64,000 nt of DNA from Leptotrichia wadei (GTDB lineage: Bacteria; Fusobacteriota; Fusobacteriia; Fusobacteriales; Leptotrichiaceae): contig NZ_AP019829.2 in the NCBI RefSeq assembly GCF_007990545.2, positions 1,488,001 to 1,552,000 of the forward strand, given 5' to 3'. Within the stretch, counting starts at the first letter, position 1; each line of letters begins with the position of its first letter. Positions 37,225 to 45,004 of this stretch are shown piece by piece. Position numbers and translations under genes: made by a program. The notes beneath the pieces were generated by a model. The model was not told the origin of the DNA and made no database searches. It saw only the letters and a program-made list of their open reading frames with translations.

Positions 37225-38031
37225 ATGAAAAGTAAAATATTATTAATTTTTTCACTCTTCATGCTCTCTCTTAATGCTTTTTCAAATCCAAATTCTAATG
37301 AGAAATTTAAATTGGCAAAATCATATTTGGAACAGAAAGAATATGTTAAAGCTGAAAAGATATATTTGGAATTGGCTAAGGAAAAAGATATTCATGCGAT
37401 GTATAATTTAGGTTATCTTTATATGGAGCAAGGAAAAATAGTGGAAGGTGAAAAATATTATAAAATGGCTGCTGATATGGGGTATGATGATGCGATGTAT
37501 AATCTAGCGATGTTTTACGATAGACAAAAAGATTTTGTTAAAGAAAAATTATATCTAGAAAAATTGGCTGTGAAAAATCAAAATGATGCAATATTCCAAT
37601 TGGCTATAATTTACAGGCAGGAAGGAAACTATCAGAAGGCAGATGAACTTTATAAAAAATTATTAAAAGCAAAATATCAAGAAAGTGAAGTTTTTTATAA
37701 TTTAGGGGTTTCTTGTTATTATCAAAAAAAATACGATGAAGCAGAAAAATATTTTTTAAAAGCAATAGAATTAGGTAATAATGATGATCCAAAATATAAT
37801 TTAGGTATCTTATATAAAGTTCAAGGAAAATTTACACAAGCTAAAAAATATTTAATACCACTTGCTCAAAAAGGAAAAATAGATGCAATGATAAATACGG
37901 GAGCAATTTATCGAGATGAAAAAGATTATAAGAATGCTAAAAAATATTATAAAATGGCGATGGATAAAGGTTCACGAGAAGCAGAGGCGGAATACAACAC
38001 TATATTGATAATGGAAGAACACGGATTATAA
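37225..38031 (+). CDS. Secreted Sel1/TPR-like repeat protein
   Basis: The 268-residue protein has a signal peptide (KSKILLIFSLFMLSLNAFS, cleavage near residue 20). About six helical repeats of roughly 35 residues follow, with the pattern A-x-YNLG-x-x-Y-x-x-Q-x-K-x-x-x-A-x-x-Y (for example AMYNLGYLYMEQGKIVEGEKYYKMAADMGYDDAMYNLA). These are Sel1/TPR-type repeats, used as protein-binding scaffolds. AAGGAG precedes the ATG. A 25-base segment at its start codon reappears exactly at 40429-40453, which points to a past local duplication. Confidence 0.85.
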   Translation: MKSKILLIFSLFMLSLNAFSNPNSNEKFKLAKSYLEQKEYVKAEKIYLELAKEKDIHAMYNLGYLYMEQGKIVEGEKYYKMAADMGYDDAMYNLAMFYDRQKDFVKEKLYLEKLAVKNQNDAIFQLAIIYRQEGNYQKADELYKKLLKAKYQESEVFYNLGVSCYYQKKYDEAEKYFLKAIELGNNDDPKYNLGILYKVQGKFTQAKKYLIPLAQKGKIDAMINTGAIYRDEKDYKNAKKYYKMAMDKGSREAEAEYNTILIMEEHGL

Positions 38032-38088
38032 TATTTTATAAATTGCAATATTAATTGCGACATTTTGCCAATTTTTTATATTCTTTAA

Positions 38089-38106
38089 CAAGGGGGAATC
38101 CCCTTG
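38089..38106. repeat. Family-2 palindrome core
   Basis: CAAGGGGGAATCCCCTTG is an eight-base-pair stem with a two-base loop. It lies exactly where the cytosine-methyltransferase remnant loses its similarity, so the repeat may have arrived with or after that break. Confidence 0.5.
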
Positions 38107-38263
38107 TCTTTTGTGTTAAACCAAAATTTTGAGCATCTAAAATTTTATAAAAGACAGTATATTTTAATTTTTGTAGACTTTCAATAATAGTTTTAAAAGT
38201 TTTTTCATCATCAATGGTTACTAATTCCTTTAAAAATGCTCTAGGTAGTTTTTTTCATAAAAT
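38105..38263 (-). pseudogene. Fragment of a C5-cytosine DNA methyltransferase
   Basis: Read on the minus strand, about 40 codons give AFLKELVTIDDEKTFKTIIE, then YTVFYKILDAQNFGLTQK. That matches the stretch from the ENV-motif region to motif VIII (FGxPQxRER) of Dcm-type 5-methylcytosine methyltransferases. A one-base frame break near 38255 would restore an upstream FMKKLPR start of this block. Everything else is missing. The intact vsr gene follows on the opposite strand. Vsr repairs T:G mismatches made by deamination of Dcm-type methylcytosines, so the fragment is the likely remains of its partner. Confidence 0.65.
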
Positions 38264-38363
38264 TAACCGATAAATGATTCTTCTTTACAGAAAAATAGTT
38301 TCATGTTATTATTTATTACATAATCTATTATTTAAAATATCTAAGAAAGTACTTATAGTAAAA

Positions 38364-38855
38364 ATGAAAAAGAAAAAACCTCTCACAAGAAGCCAGAACA
38401 TGGCAAGAATAAAATCAAAAAATACAAAACCTGAAATCTATATCCGCAAATTGCTTTATAAAATGGGATATAGATACAGAGTAAACTATTCACAGCTTCC
38501 AGGAACGCCTGATATTTTTATTTTGAAATATAATACTGCGATATTTGTGAACGGATGCTTCTGGCATAGGCATAAAAATTGTAAAATTGCAACTTTTCCT
38601 AAGACGCATGCTGAATATTGGGAAAAGAAGTTTAGGAGAAATGTAGAGAGGGATATTGAGGTTCGTGAGAAGCTTTTTGAGATGGATATTAGTGTCATTA
38701 CGATTTGGGAATGTGAAATTAATAAAATGCAGCGAAATGAAAAATACAAGGAAAAATATTTGAAAATTCTGAAGGATAGAATTGAAAGAGTCTTTAATTA
38801 TGAAGAAAAGGATATTTCAGTGCAGATGGAGATTGCAGAAGAAAGCATGCAATAA
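38364..38855 (+). CDS. vsr: Very-short-patch repair endonuclease Vsr
   Basis: Vsr nicks DNA 5' of the T in T:G mismatches that arise from 5-methylcytosine deamination. The 163-residue protein has the whole family core: NMARIKSKNTKPEIYIRKLLYKMGYRYR near residues 12-39, PGTPDIFILKYNTAIFVNGCFWHRHKNC near 46-73 with the catalytic Asp, the zinc His/Cys ligands, and YWEKKFRRNVERD near 85. I chose ATG 38364 because residues from MKKKKPLTRSQNMARIK fit known Vsr starts; an upstream ATG at 38274 would add 30 atypical residues. No intact cytosine methyltransferase is in the window, only a fragment beside it. Confidence 0.92.
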   Translation: MKKKKPLTRSQNMARIKSKNTKPEIYIRKLLYKMGYRYRVNYSQLPGTPDIFILKYNTAIFVNGCFWHRHKNCKIATFPKTHAEYWEKKFRRNVERDIEVREKLFEMDISVITIWECEINKMQRNEKYKEKYLKILKDRIERVFNYEEKDISVQMEIAEESMQ

Positions 38856-38928
38856 AATAATTGAAATTTGATTAATTTGTACTGAAATGGCTTTGAAATA
38901 ATTTGACAAAAACTAGGAGGAATTTTTT

Positions 38929-40218
38929 GTGAATAAGAATTTAAGCGAGTTTGAAAACAAATTGCCTAGTGTATTAGAATACGATACACAGCAGCTTTTG
39001 GATTATTATTATGAAAGTCCAGAAAAAATGAAGATTGCAGAAGTATTTTCTGAATTTTTGACGGAAAAAGGAATAAAAGTGAAATTGAAGGAAATAGGAG
39101 AATATCAGTATATTTATGAGATTGAAACTGGATATTACTTATTACCTTTATTTGTCGGGGGTGGAACTACTGATAAAAAAATGTCAGTGAGCATTAATAT
39201 TCATCTTTTTCACGAAAAATATTTTCCTGAAGGAATGAAAAATTGGAATGGATCTCAAATGAACCTTAATTATAAAGATTCCTTAGTACAGGCTTTTGAA
39301 AATTGGTTCAATTATGACAGGCTGAATTATTTAAAATTAGTAAATCCTGATAAAACAGATTTGAGAAGAATAAAAATTAATGGAAAGAAAAAAATCATTG
39401 TTTCTGGGAATGTAAAAACAATATATAACTATGATGAAGAAAAATATCAAGAAAAAGAAAGGGAAGAAAATTTTTTATCAAATATATTTTCACTTATTAA
39501 AGAAAAAATTTCATTAAAGGATTCTAAGATTGATATTTCTCTTTTAAAATATCCATATAATAATTATGGCAGCTATCTTGAAGAATTTGATAAAGGTGAT
39601 TTTTATGTAGATTGCCGTATAGATGGTAATCGTTTATACGGTAATGAATTAAATCCAGAAGGAAATACTGAACTTTATTACAGAGAAATTCTGAAAAACT
39701 GGAAGGATTATGAATATAGTAAAAGTCAAACATTTTTCGTACTTGACAATAAATTCGAGAAAAGTGAGTGGTTAAAAATAACGGAATTTGAATTTTTACC
39801 TAAAATTAAGCTAAAATATGTTGAAAAACCTTCTTGGAAAAAACTGGAAGAAAATTTTGGTAATTTGAAGGAAATGGATAGAGGACATGAGGGAGATTTT
39901 GCCTTTACGATGGCTGAAGTTTTGTTTGATAAAATGATACATTGCGGGTATAATGTCAGATTAATGGATGATTGGGTGTATGATTTTGATAATGAGTGCT
40001 ATTTACTTCCTTTGCTGTCAACGAAAGACTATAAAACTATTCCGCACGATGATATTTATCAGGTTGTTACTACGATACAAGTCCATAATAAAAAATATTT
40101 TCCAGAAGGGAAATTATATATTCAAAAATTGATAGGCGAACCGCTTTATGATGCAATTTGGATAAATTATAGAAACTGGATAAATAATGACTATAAAAAG
40201 TTGTGTAAAAATATTTAA
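38929..40218 (+). CDS. Protein of unknown function with a duplicated domain
   Basis: The 429-residue cytoplasmic protein starts at GTG with AGGAGG six bases upstream. Two copies of an approximately 90-residue unit are visible. Residues about 45-145 contain YYLLPLF, VSINIHLFHEKYFPEG and AFENWFNYD. Residues about 335-425 contain CYLLPLL, VTTIQVHNKKYFPEG and IWINYRNWINND. The middle is a charged Lys/Glu/Tyr-rich linker. The unit faintly recalls immunity-type DUF6348 proteins, but I cannot confirm that. Its neighbours are vsr on one side and decayed fragments on the other. No toxin gene is adjacent. Confidence 0.8.
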   Translation: MNKNLSEFENKLPSVLEYDTQQLLDYYYESPEKMKIAEVFSEFLTEKGIKVKLKEIGEYQYIYEIETGYYLLPLFVGGGTTDKKMSVSINIHLFHEKYFPEGMKNWNGSQMNLNYKDSLVQAFENWFNYDRLNYLKLVNPDKTDLRRIKINGKKKIIVSGNVKTIYNYDEEKYQEKEREENFLSNIFSLIKEKISLKDSKIDISLLKYPYNNYGSYLEEFDKGDFYVDCRIDGNRLYGNELNPEGNTELYYREILKNWKDYEYSKSQTFFVLDNKFEKSEWLKITEFEFLPKIKLKYVEKPSWKKLEENFGNLKEMDRGHEGDFAFTMAEVLFDKMIHCGYNVRLMDDWVYDFDNECYLLPLLSTKDYKTIPHDDIYQVVTTIQVHNKKYFPEGKLYIQKLIGEPLYDAIWINYRNWINNDYKKLCKNI

Positions 40219-40350
40219 ATAAAAAATAAAATTTTAAAAAGTATTAAATACAAGTAATCAGAATCAGAAAAAATGAGGGGTTAATGCCACTCAAGGAAAA
40301 AGAGAAGCTAAAAAACTAAATACTTTACAAAATGAAGCTAAATTATAAAA

Positions 40351-40456
40351 GCAGAAAGAGATATTGAGATTCGTAAGAAACTATTCGAGATGGATGTTAG
40401 TGTTATTACAGTTTAAGGAGACTATACAATGAAAAGTAAAATATTATTAATTTAAT
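40351..40456 (+). pseudogene. Debris from vsr and from a Sel1-type gene start
   Basis: Positions 40351-40416 translate to AERDIEIRKKLFEMDVSVITV and a stop, nearly the same as ERDIEVREKLFEMDISVITI of vsr. Thirteen bases later, 40429-40453 repeat exactly the first 25 bases of the Sel1-type gene at 37225 and then stop at codon 9. In the intact region the Sel1-type gene comes before vsr, so this looks like the joint left by a tandem duplication that was later largely deleted. The rest of the 40219-40350 space is AT-rich with no recognisable content. Confidence 0.55.
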
Positions 40457-40480
40457 AAAAAAATACTATTTCATTTTCAT

Positions 40481-40505
40481 AACAAGGGGATTTTTGCCCC
40501 TTGTT
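40481..40505. repeat. Family-2-like palindrome
   Basis: AACAAGGGG and CCCCTTGTT form a nine-base-pair stem around ATTTTTG. It lies between the decayed fragments and the convergent DUF4125 gene and may help end transcription, although no T tract follows directly. Confidence 0.5.
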
Positions 40506-40552
40506 AAATAAGACAAATTTACTAATCCAAAAAAATTTAAACTAACTATTTT

Positions 40553-41176
40553 TTACAAACTTTCTTCTGCTTCTTCAATTGTTTCGTATCCTTTTTCTAG
40601 AACAATATTTTCCAAATTATTTTCTGCTAAATTTATATTATTTGAAACGCAGTTTTGGATATATTCGTAATATAATTTTAAAGTTTTTATTGAATATGAA
40701 GACAATTCTCCCTTTAAATAAGTTTCAATTGAAGTATAGTTTGGAGTATCGTATTGTGAGTGTAAAGGACGACCTTTTGCGGTAAGTTTTGGATATTTCT
40801 CTATTATTTCCTCTTCCCAATGTAAGTAAATTTTTACTATTTTTTTGATTAATTCTTTTTTTTCTTGGGGAATTTCAGGTAAATAGTTTTTGATTACTTC
40901 ATATTCTTTTGGGGCACTATATTTCATCATTCTGGCATATTTATCCTGAACGATGTTTTCGCCACGGTGTTTTGCTAAAATCAAGTCTTCCAGATAACTT
41001 TCCAAGATTTCATCAGGCAATGTTTCCCATTGGCTTCTTCTCATAATTTCAAATTCCTGTGGATTATCTTGACATTCTGCTCTTCCTTCTGTATGATGCA
41101 CATTTTGAAAAAATTCCCATTCTCTTTTTAAAATTTGTCTAATAAAACTTTCTTTTTTACTAACTTCTATTTCCAT
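40553..41176 (-). CDS. DUF4125 family protein
   Basis: The 207-residue soluble protein matches DUF4125 as I know it. It has REWEFFQNVHHTEGRAECQDN near residues 18-38, EIMRRSQWETLPDEILESYLEDL near 44-66, and KYARMMKYSAP near 81. The conserved QNVHHTEGRAECQDN pattern could form an active site, but the function is undescribed. I chose ATG 41176, with AGGAGA eight bases upstream, over an ATG at 41203. It follows the DUF4037 and TPR genes on the same strand, separated from the DUF4037 gene by a family-2 repeat. The three probably act together. Confidence 0.88.
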   Translation of the reverse strand: MEIEVSKKESFIRQILKREWEFFQNVHHTEGRAECQDNPQEFEIMRRSQWETLPDEILESYLEDLILAKHRGENIVQDKYARMMKYSAPKEYEVIKNYLPEIPQEKKELIKKIVKIYLHWEEEIIEKYPKLTAKGRPLHSQYDTPNYTSIETYLKGELSSYSIKTLKLYYEYIQNCVSNNINLAENNLENIVLEKGYETIEEAEESL

Positions 41177-41232
41177 TTTTGATTCTCCTATTTTTAAATC
41201 CATAATTATTTTATAAAATATAATAGATATAT

Positions 41233-41329
41233 GTTCGATAAACTAAGTTTTTTTGTCTTTACAAGGGGTCAAGACCTCTTGCTTCAGAATATTTTATTTA
41301 TTAAATCCTAAATTTGTGTAGTTATTGAA
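41233..41329. repeat. Family-2 repeat, full-length copy
   Basis: The left end GTTCGATAAACTAAG and right end GTTATTGAAT are imperfect inverses. The core is CAAGGGGTC-AA-GACCTCTTG. The element lies between two genes of the DUF4125/DUF4037/TPR trio, so it may modulate their relative expression. Confidence 0.7.
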
Positions 41330-41349
41330 TAGATCTAATATTTTTTACA

Positions 41350-42303
41350 TTAATCCATCGCAGGATTCCAGTTTCTTAACTTTTCGTCTTCTATTTTATT
41401 TTGCACAAAAGGTCCGTAATCCTGTAAAAAATCACTTGTTAATTGTCGTGGAACAATATTTTGATATTTCAATTCTAAAATCACATTAGCACTTATTTCT
41501 TCAATAATTTGAAATTTTCGGTTTACTGCACCAACTGGCAATTTTACCAATTCCTCAATTAGAAAATACGTTTTTTCTCCTAAAATTTTCAAATTTTTCA
41601 AGGCTTTTGGTATCCATTTATAAAACAGCTTATACTTTTTATTTAATAAAAAAATTATATGAATTGCCTCGTTTATAAACTCAGTTTCTGCTAGCCTTGC
41701 CGCCACAATCTCATTTCTTCTCATACACCGCAAATAGTTATACTGCCCAGATTGTGCCATTTTCATACATCTTGTGGCTATTTTATTAAGCCGTATATCT
41801 TCTGGAAAATATTTTTCCAAGTCACTTCTAATTTTTGTAAATTTTCCCAAATTATCTAAAAAAACTTCCCCATTAACCGCCGTTGCAAGCAATTCTTCTG
41901 GAATCAATCTCCAATCATACAAATTTTCAGGTGCCTTCACATCCCCCAAAAACTTAAAAAACCAGTCATCCATATTCAGAACTCCACGTCGTCCATCTCC
42001 AAATTCACTCACATTCAATGCCCTAAATCCCAAGAATTCTTTAGGTAGTTCATTAAGACTTTTTTGCAAATTCAGCCCATATTTCTCATAATCTTCTGAA
42101 GTTAGCCAAATACAGCAAGATGGTCCAAAATCATGATCCTGCGAAATCTCATCATCAAATCCAAAACATTCAGAACCTTCTCCAGCAAGTCCAGCCGCCA
42201 TTTTTTCAAAAACTTCTGGAAACTCACTTTTTATAACTGGCAGATAAATTTCTTCAAAATATTTTTTTGAAAGTTCCAGTCCTTTTATTTTATTTGAATC
42301 CAT
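41350..42303 (-). CDS. DUF4037 protein with nucleotidyltransferase-like signature
   Basis: The 317-residue protein matches DUF4037. Residues about 39-60 read GLAGEGSECFGFDDEISQDHDFG, which fits the nucleotidyltransferase pattern of a GS pair followed about a dozen residues later by an Asp-x-Asp pair (DHD). The rest is helical, with a motif MRRNEIVAARLAETEFINEAIHIIFLLN near residue 200. It could transfer a nucleotide to a protein, tRNA or small molecule; the substrate is unknown. AAGGAGAA precedes the ATG. It sits 21 bases downstream of the TPR gene, strongly suggesting an operon. Confidence 0.88.
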   Translation of the reverse strand: MDSNKIKGLELSKKYFEEIYLPVIKSEFPEVFEKMAAGLAGEGSECFGFDDEISQDHDFGPSCCIWLTSEDYEKYGLNLQKSLNELPKEFLGFRALNVSEFGDGRRGVLNMDDWFFKFLGDVKAPENLYDWRLIPEELLATAVNGEVFLDNLGKFTKIRSDLEKYFPEDIRLNKIATRCMKMAQSGQYNYLRCMRRNEIVAARLAETEFINEAIHIIFLLNKKYKLFYKWIPKALKNLKILGEKTYFLIEELVKLPVGAVNRKFQIIEEISANVILELKYQNIVPRQLTSDFLQDYGPFVQNKIEDEKLRNWNPAMD

Positions 42304-42324
42304 TTTTTCTCCTTCTAAAAAAAT

Positions 42325-43155
42325 CTAAACCATTTTTTCTTTTACAATTTCAATATTTTCCAAAATATTTTTATAATTATTACTTTCCTTTCCAAATGTT
42401 TTTTCACAGATTTCGGCACTTTCCTCGAATAATTCCAATGCTTTTTCGTATTCATTCTCTTCAAAATAAAAAGTTGCCATATTATTCAAAACTGCCGCAT
42501 ATAAATTGTGAGATTTTCCAACTTCCTTTTCAATTAATTTTAATGATTTTTGTAAATATTCTTCAGCTTTTTCGATATTTTTTACTTTTAAATAAGGCTG
42601 TACTAAATTACTTAGCGTAATTGCATACTGAATAGGATTTTCTCCAACTTTTTCCAGTACTTTCAGACTTTTTTCCTGCAGCTCAATCGCTTCTTCAAAT
42701 CGCCCAAGTTCTTGATAAAATAAAGCCAAATTGTTACATACACTTGCATAGACATAATCATTTTGAAGATTATTAGCTTCATAAATTTTCATCGTATTAA
42801 GATAAATATCTTCTGTTTTATCGTATTTTTTCATAAATCTGTAAACTTCCGCCAAGTTTAGGCTGCAAGTCGCATATGGAATACTGTCTTTCCCATACTT
42901 TTTCTCAATAAATCCTTGTGCTTTCAGCAAAGCATCTTTGGCTGTATCAAACTCCCCGACATATTTAAGTGTTCCCCCGACTTCATTCAAAATTTTAATA
43001 TTCTCGTCACTTTCATCCCCAAAAACATTTTCCGTAAGTTCTGCTAATTCCTTTAAAACTTTAACTTCCTCCACAACATTTCCCTGCTGCATAAGTTCTT
43101 TTCTCAAATTTGTCAATTCATTTATTCTAATTTTCTTTTCAAATTCGTTTAACAT
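42325..43155 (-). CDS. Tetratricopeptide-repeat protein of the DUF4125/DUF4037 trio
   Basis: The 276-residue cytoplasmic protein has six or so TPR units of 40-42 residues with the pattern YAxxxxNLAxxYxxxxxYxxAExxYxxxL (for example YATCSLNLAEVYRFMKKYDKTEDIYLNTMKIYE). No signal peptide is present. It probably binds a partner protein. It is the first gene of the trio, with GGAAG before the ATG. Its length and repeat style resemble Fis1/kinesin-light-chain-type TPR proteins, which adds no function. Confidence 0.85.
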   Translation of the reverse strand: MLNEFEKKIRINELTNLRKELMQQGNVVEEVKVLKELAELTENVFGDESDENIKILNEVGGTLKYVGEFDTAKDALLKAQGFIEKKYGKDSIPYATCSLNLAEVYRFMKKYDKTEDIYLNTMKIYEANNLQNDYVYASVCNNLALFYQELGRFEEAIELQEKSLKVLEKVGENPIQYAITLSNLVQPYLKVKNIEKAEEYLQKSLKLIEKEVGKSHNLYAAVLNNMATFYFEENEYEKALELFEESAEICEKTFGKESNNYKNILENIEIVKEKMV

Positions 43156-43284
43156 TTTAGATTTCTTCCTTTCACTAATTCTTTTTTATTTGAATATATT
43201 TCATTTTTAAATTTATTATTTAATAAAATTTTACCATACAAAATTATATTCTGCAACAATATAAAAAATAATTTTTTGAATCTA

Positions 43285-43313
43285 TTGTATAAAAATTAAA
43301 TATATGCTATTAT
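43285..43313 (+). promoter_or_regulatory. Promoter of the thiamine operon
   Basis: TTGTAT (43285-43290) and TATTAT (43308-43313) are spaced 17 bases apart, about 45 bases before the riboswitch. The spacing suits transcription starting just upstream of the aptamer. Confidence 0.6.
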
Positions 43314-43356
43314 ATTAAGTGTGAATAAAATATAATAAAATTAAATAATAAAACTA

Positions 43357-43446
43357 GTTACAAGGGAGTCAATAAATTGACTGAGAAAAGGATGTGAGCC
43401 TTGACCTTTTGACCTGATTTGGATAATGCCAACGTAGGAAGTAAGA
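43357..43446 (+). ncRNA. TPP riboswitch (thi box)
   Basis: The conserved thi-box elements are present in order: AAGGGAGTC, then a TGACTGAGA element at about 43377-43386, and the 3' signature GACCTGATTTGGATAATGCC followed by AACGTAGGAAGT. These form the pyrimidine- and pyrophosphate-sensing arms of the TPP aptamer. It is followed by a terminator hairpin 19 bases downstream, so thiamine pyrophosphate would favour premature termination ahead of thiD. Confidence 0.95.
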
Positions 43447-43464
43447 AAGTTTATTTTAGATTAC

Positions 43465-43497
43465 AAAGTATATACAAATTAGGTATATACTTTTTTT
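43465..43497 (+). terminator. Riboswitch expression-platform terminator
   Basis: AAAGTATATAC and GTATATACTTT make an eleven-base-pair stem with a seven-base loop and run into TTTTTTT. The thiD ribosome site GGAGG begins about six bases later, so the hairpin can act as the regulated stop. Confidence 0.85.
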
Positions 43498-43513
43498 GTA
43501 TTTGGAGGAAAAT

Positions 43514-44347
43514 ATGAAAAATGTATTGTCAATAGCAGGTTCAGATTGCAGTGCAGGAGCGGGAATACAAGCTGACTTGAAAACTTTTGTTGCAAATGAA
43601 GTTTATGGAATGACGGTTATTACAAGTTTAACTGCACAGAACCCGCAGAAAGTAAAGATGATAGAAAATGTCTCAATAGAGATGTTAAAAAGTCAGATAG
43701 AAGCAATATTAGATACTATAAAAGTTTCTGCCATAAAAATTGGAATGATAAATACTAAAGAAAACGGGGAAATAATATATGAATCTTTATTGAAATATAA
43801 AGCAGAAAATATAGTTCTTGATCCTGTGATGATTGCGACAAGCGGAAATTCTTTAATAAAAGATGAAACAAAAGACTTTTTAGTAAATAAATTATTTAAA
43901 CTGGCGGATATAATTACACCTAATTTAGATGAAACAAAAGAAATAGTAAAAATAATTTTAAAAAATGAAAATATTGAGGACATAAATAGCATAGAAAAAA
44001 TGAAAACTTATGGAAAGATAATTGCAGATTTTACTAAAAAATGGATTCTTGTTAAAGGGGGACATCTTTCAAATAGTGCAGTGGATATTCTTATAAATAA
44101 AGAAAAAGTATATGTTTTAAAAGGAGAAAAAATTTCTAGCAACAATACTCATGGGACTGGTTGCAGTTTATCTTCAGCTATTGCTTCTAATTTAGCTAAG
44201 GGCTATTCTATGCTGGACTCAGTTAAGAAAGCTAAGAATTTTGTCTTATGTTCAATAAGAAATTCAGTAAATTTTGGAGAAATAGCTGGAACAATAAATC
44301 AAATGGGAGAAATATACAAAAATATTGATATAGAAAAACTTTATTAA
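43514..44347 (+). CDS. thiD: Hydroxymethylpyrimidine/phosphomethylpyrimidine kinase
   Basis: ThiD phosphorylates HMP to HMP-P and then HMP-PP, the pyrimidine half of thiamine. The 277-residue protein has the ribokinase-fold blocks IAGSDCSAGAGIQADLKTF at residues 7-25, MTVITSLTAQNP near 34, LDPVMIATSGNSL near 106, and the catalytic anion-hole region NNTHGTGCSLSSAIA near 214. I chose ATG 43514, eight bases after GGAGG; the TTG at 43496 overlaps the terminator. It is the first gene after the TPP riboswitch. Confidence 0.95.
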   Translation: MKNVLSIAGSDCSAGAGIQADLKTFVANEVYGMTVITSLTAQNPQKVKMIENVSIEMLKSQIEAILDTIKVSAIKIGMINTKENGEIIYESLLKYKAENIVLDPVMIATSGNSLIKDETKDFLVNKLFKLADIITPNLDETKEIVKIILKNENIEDINSIEKMKTYGKIIADFTKKWILVKGGHLSNSAVDILINKEKVYVLKGEKISSNNTHGTGCSLSSAIASNLAKGYSMLDSVKKAKNFVLCSIRNSVNFGEIAGTINQMGEIYKNIDIEKLY

Positions 44348-44363
44348 TTATTAAGGGGAATAT

Positions 44364-44984
44364 ATGGATTTAAAAGACTGTAAAATTTATTTAGTTACTG
44401 ATGAAAAAGCTTGTAATGGAAAAGATTTTTATAAATGTATAGAAGAAAGTATCAAAGGTGGAATAAAAATAGTTCAGTTAAGAGAAAAAAACAGCTCTAC
44501 AAAAGACTTTTATGAAAAGGCATTAAAAGTAAAAAAAATCTGCAAAAATTATGGAGCATTATTCATTATAAATGACAGATTGGACATAGCACAGGCTGTT
44601 GAGGCAGATGGAGTTCATTTAGGACAAACTGATATGCCAATAGAAAAGGCAAGAAAGATTTTAAAAAATAAATTTTTAATTGGAGCAACAGCAAGAAATG
44701 CAAAAGAAGCTAAAAAAGCAGAATTATCAGGAGCAGACTACATTGGAAGCGGAGCTATTTTTGGAACAAATACAAAAGGCAATGCAAAAAAATTAGAAAT
44801 GGAAGATTTAAAAAAGATAGTAAATAGTGTAAAAATACCAGTTTTTGCAATAGGTGGAATAAATATTAGTAATGTAAGTTTACTAAAAAATATTGGACTG
44901 CAGGGAATATGTTTGGTTTCAGGAATATTATCAGAAAAAGATTGTAAAAAAGCAGTAAATATTATGTTAAAAAATTTTATTTAA
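44364..44984 (+). CDS. thiE: Thiamine-phosphate synthase
   Basis: ThiE joins HMP-PP and the thiazole phosphate to give thiamine monophosphate. The 206-residue TIM barrel shows [14 protein letters not shown] near residues 36-49, [26 protein letters not shown] near 68-93, [11 protein letters not shown] near 110, [14 protein letters not shown] near 125, and [12 protein letters not shown] near 160. All the diphosphate and Mg2+ contacts expected are present. AAGGGGAA precedes the ATG. It is the second gene of the operon; a shorter ThiE-like paralogue closes the operon at 49040. Confidence 0.95.
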   Translation: MDLKDCKIYLVTDEKACNGKDFYKCIEESIKGGIKIVQLREKNSSTKDFYEKALKVKKICKNYGALFIINDRLDIAQAVEADGVHLGQTDMPIEKARKILKNKFLIGATARNAKEAKKAELSGADYIGSGAIFGTNTKGNAKKLEMEDLKKIVNSVKIPVFAIGGINISNVSLLKNIGLQGICLVSGILSEKDCKKAVNIMLKNFI

Positions 44985-45004
44985 TACAAGGAGATGATAT
45001 TATT

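Noticed and set aside
38274-38363. Thirty-residue N-terminal extension of Vsr
   Set aside because: The extension is hydrophobic and unlike any Vsr start; the ATG at 38364 gives a normal family N-terminus.
43193-43284. Search for a second riboswitch or tRNA upstream of the thiamine promoter
   Set aside because: The stretch is AT-rich and holds no cloverleaf or aptamer pattern.
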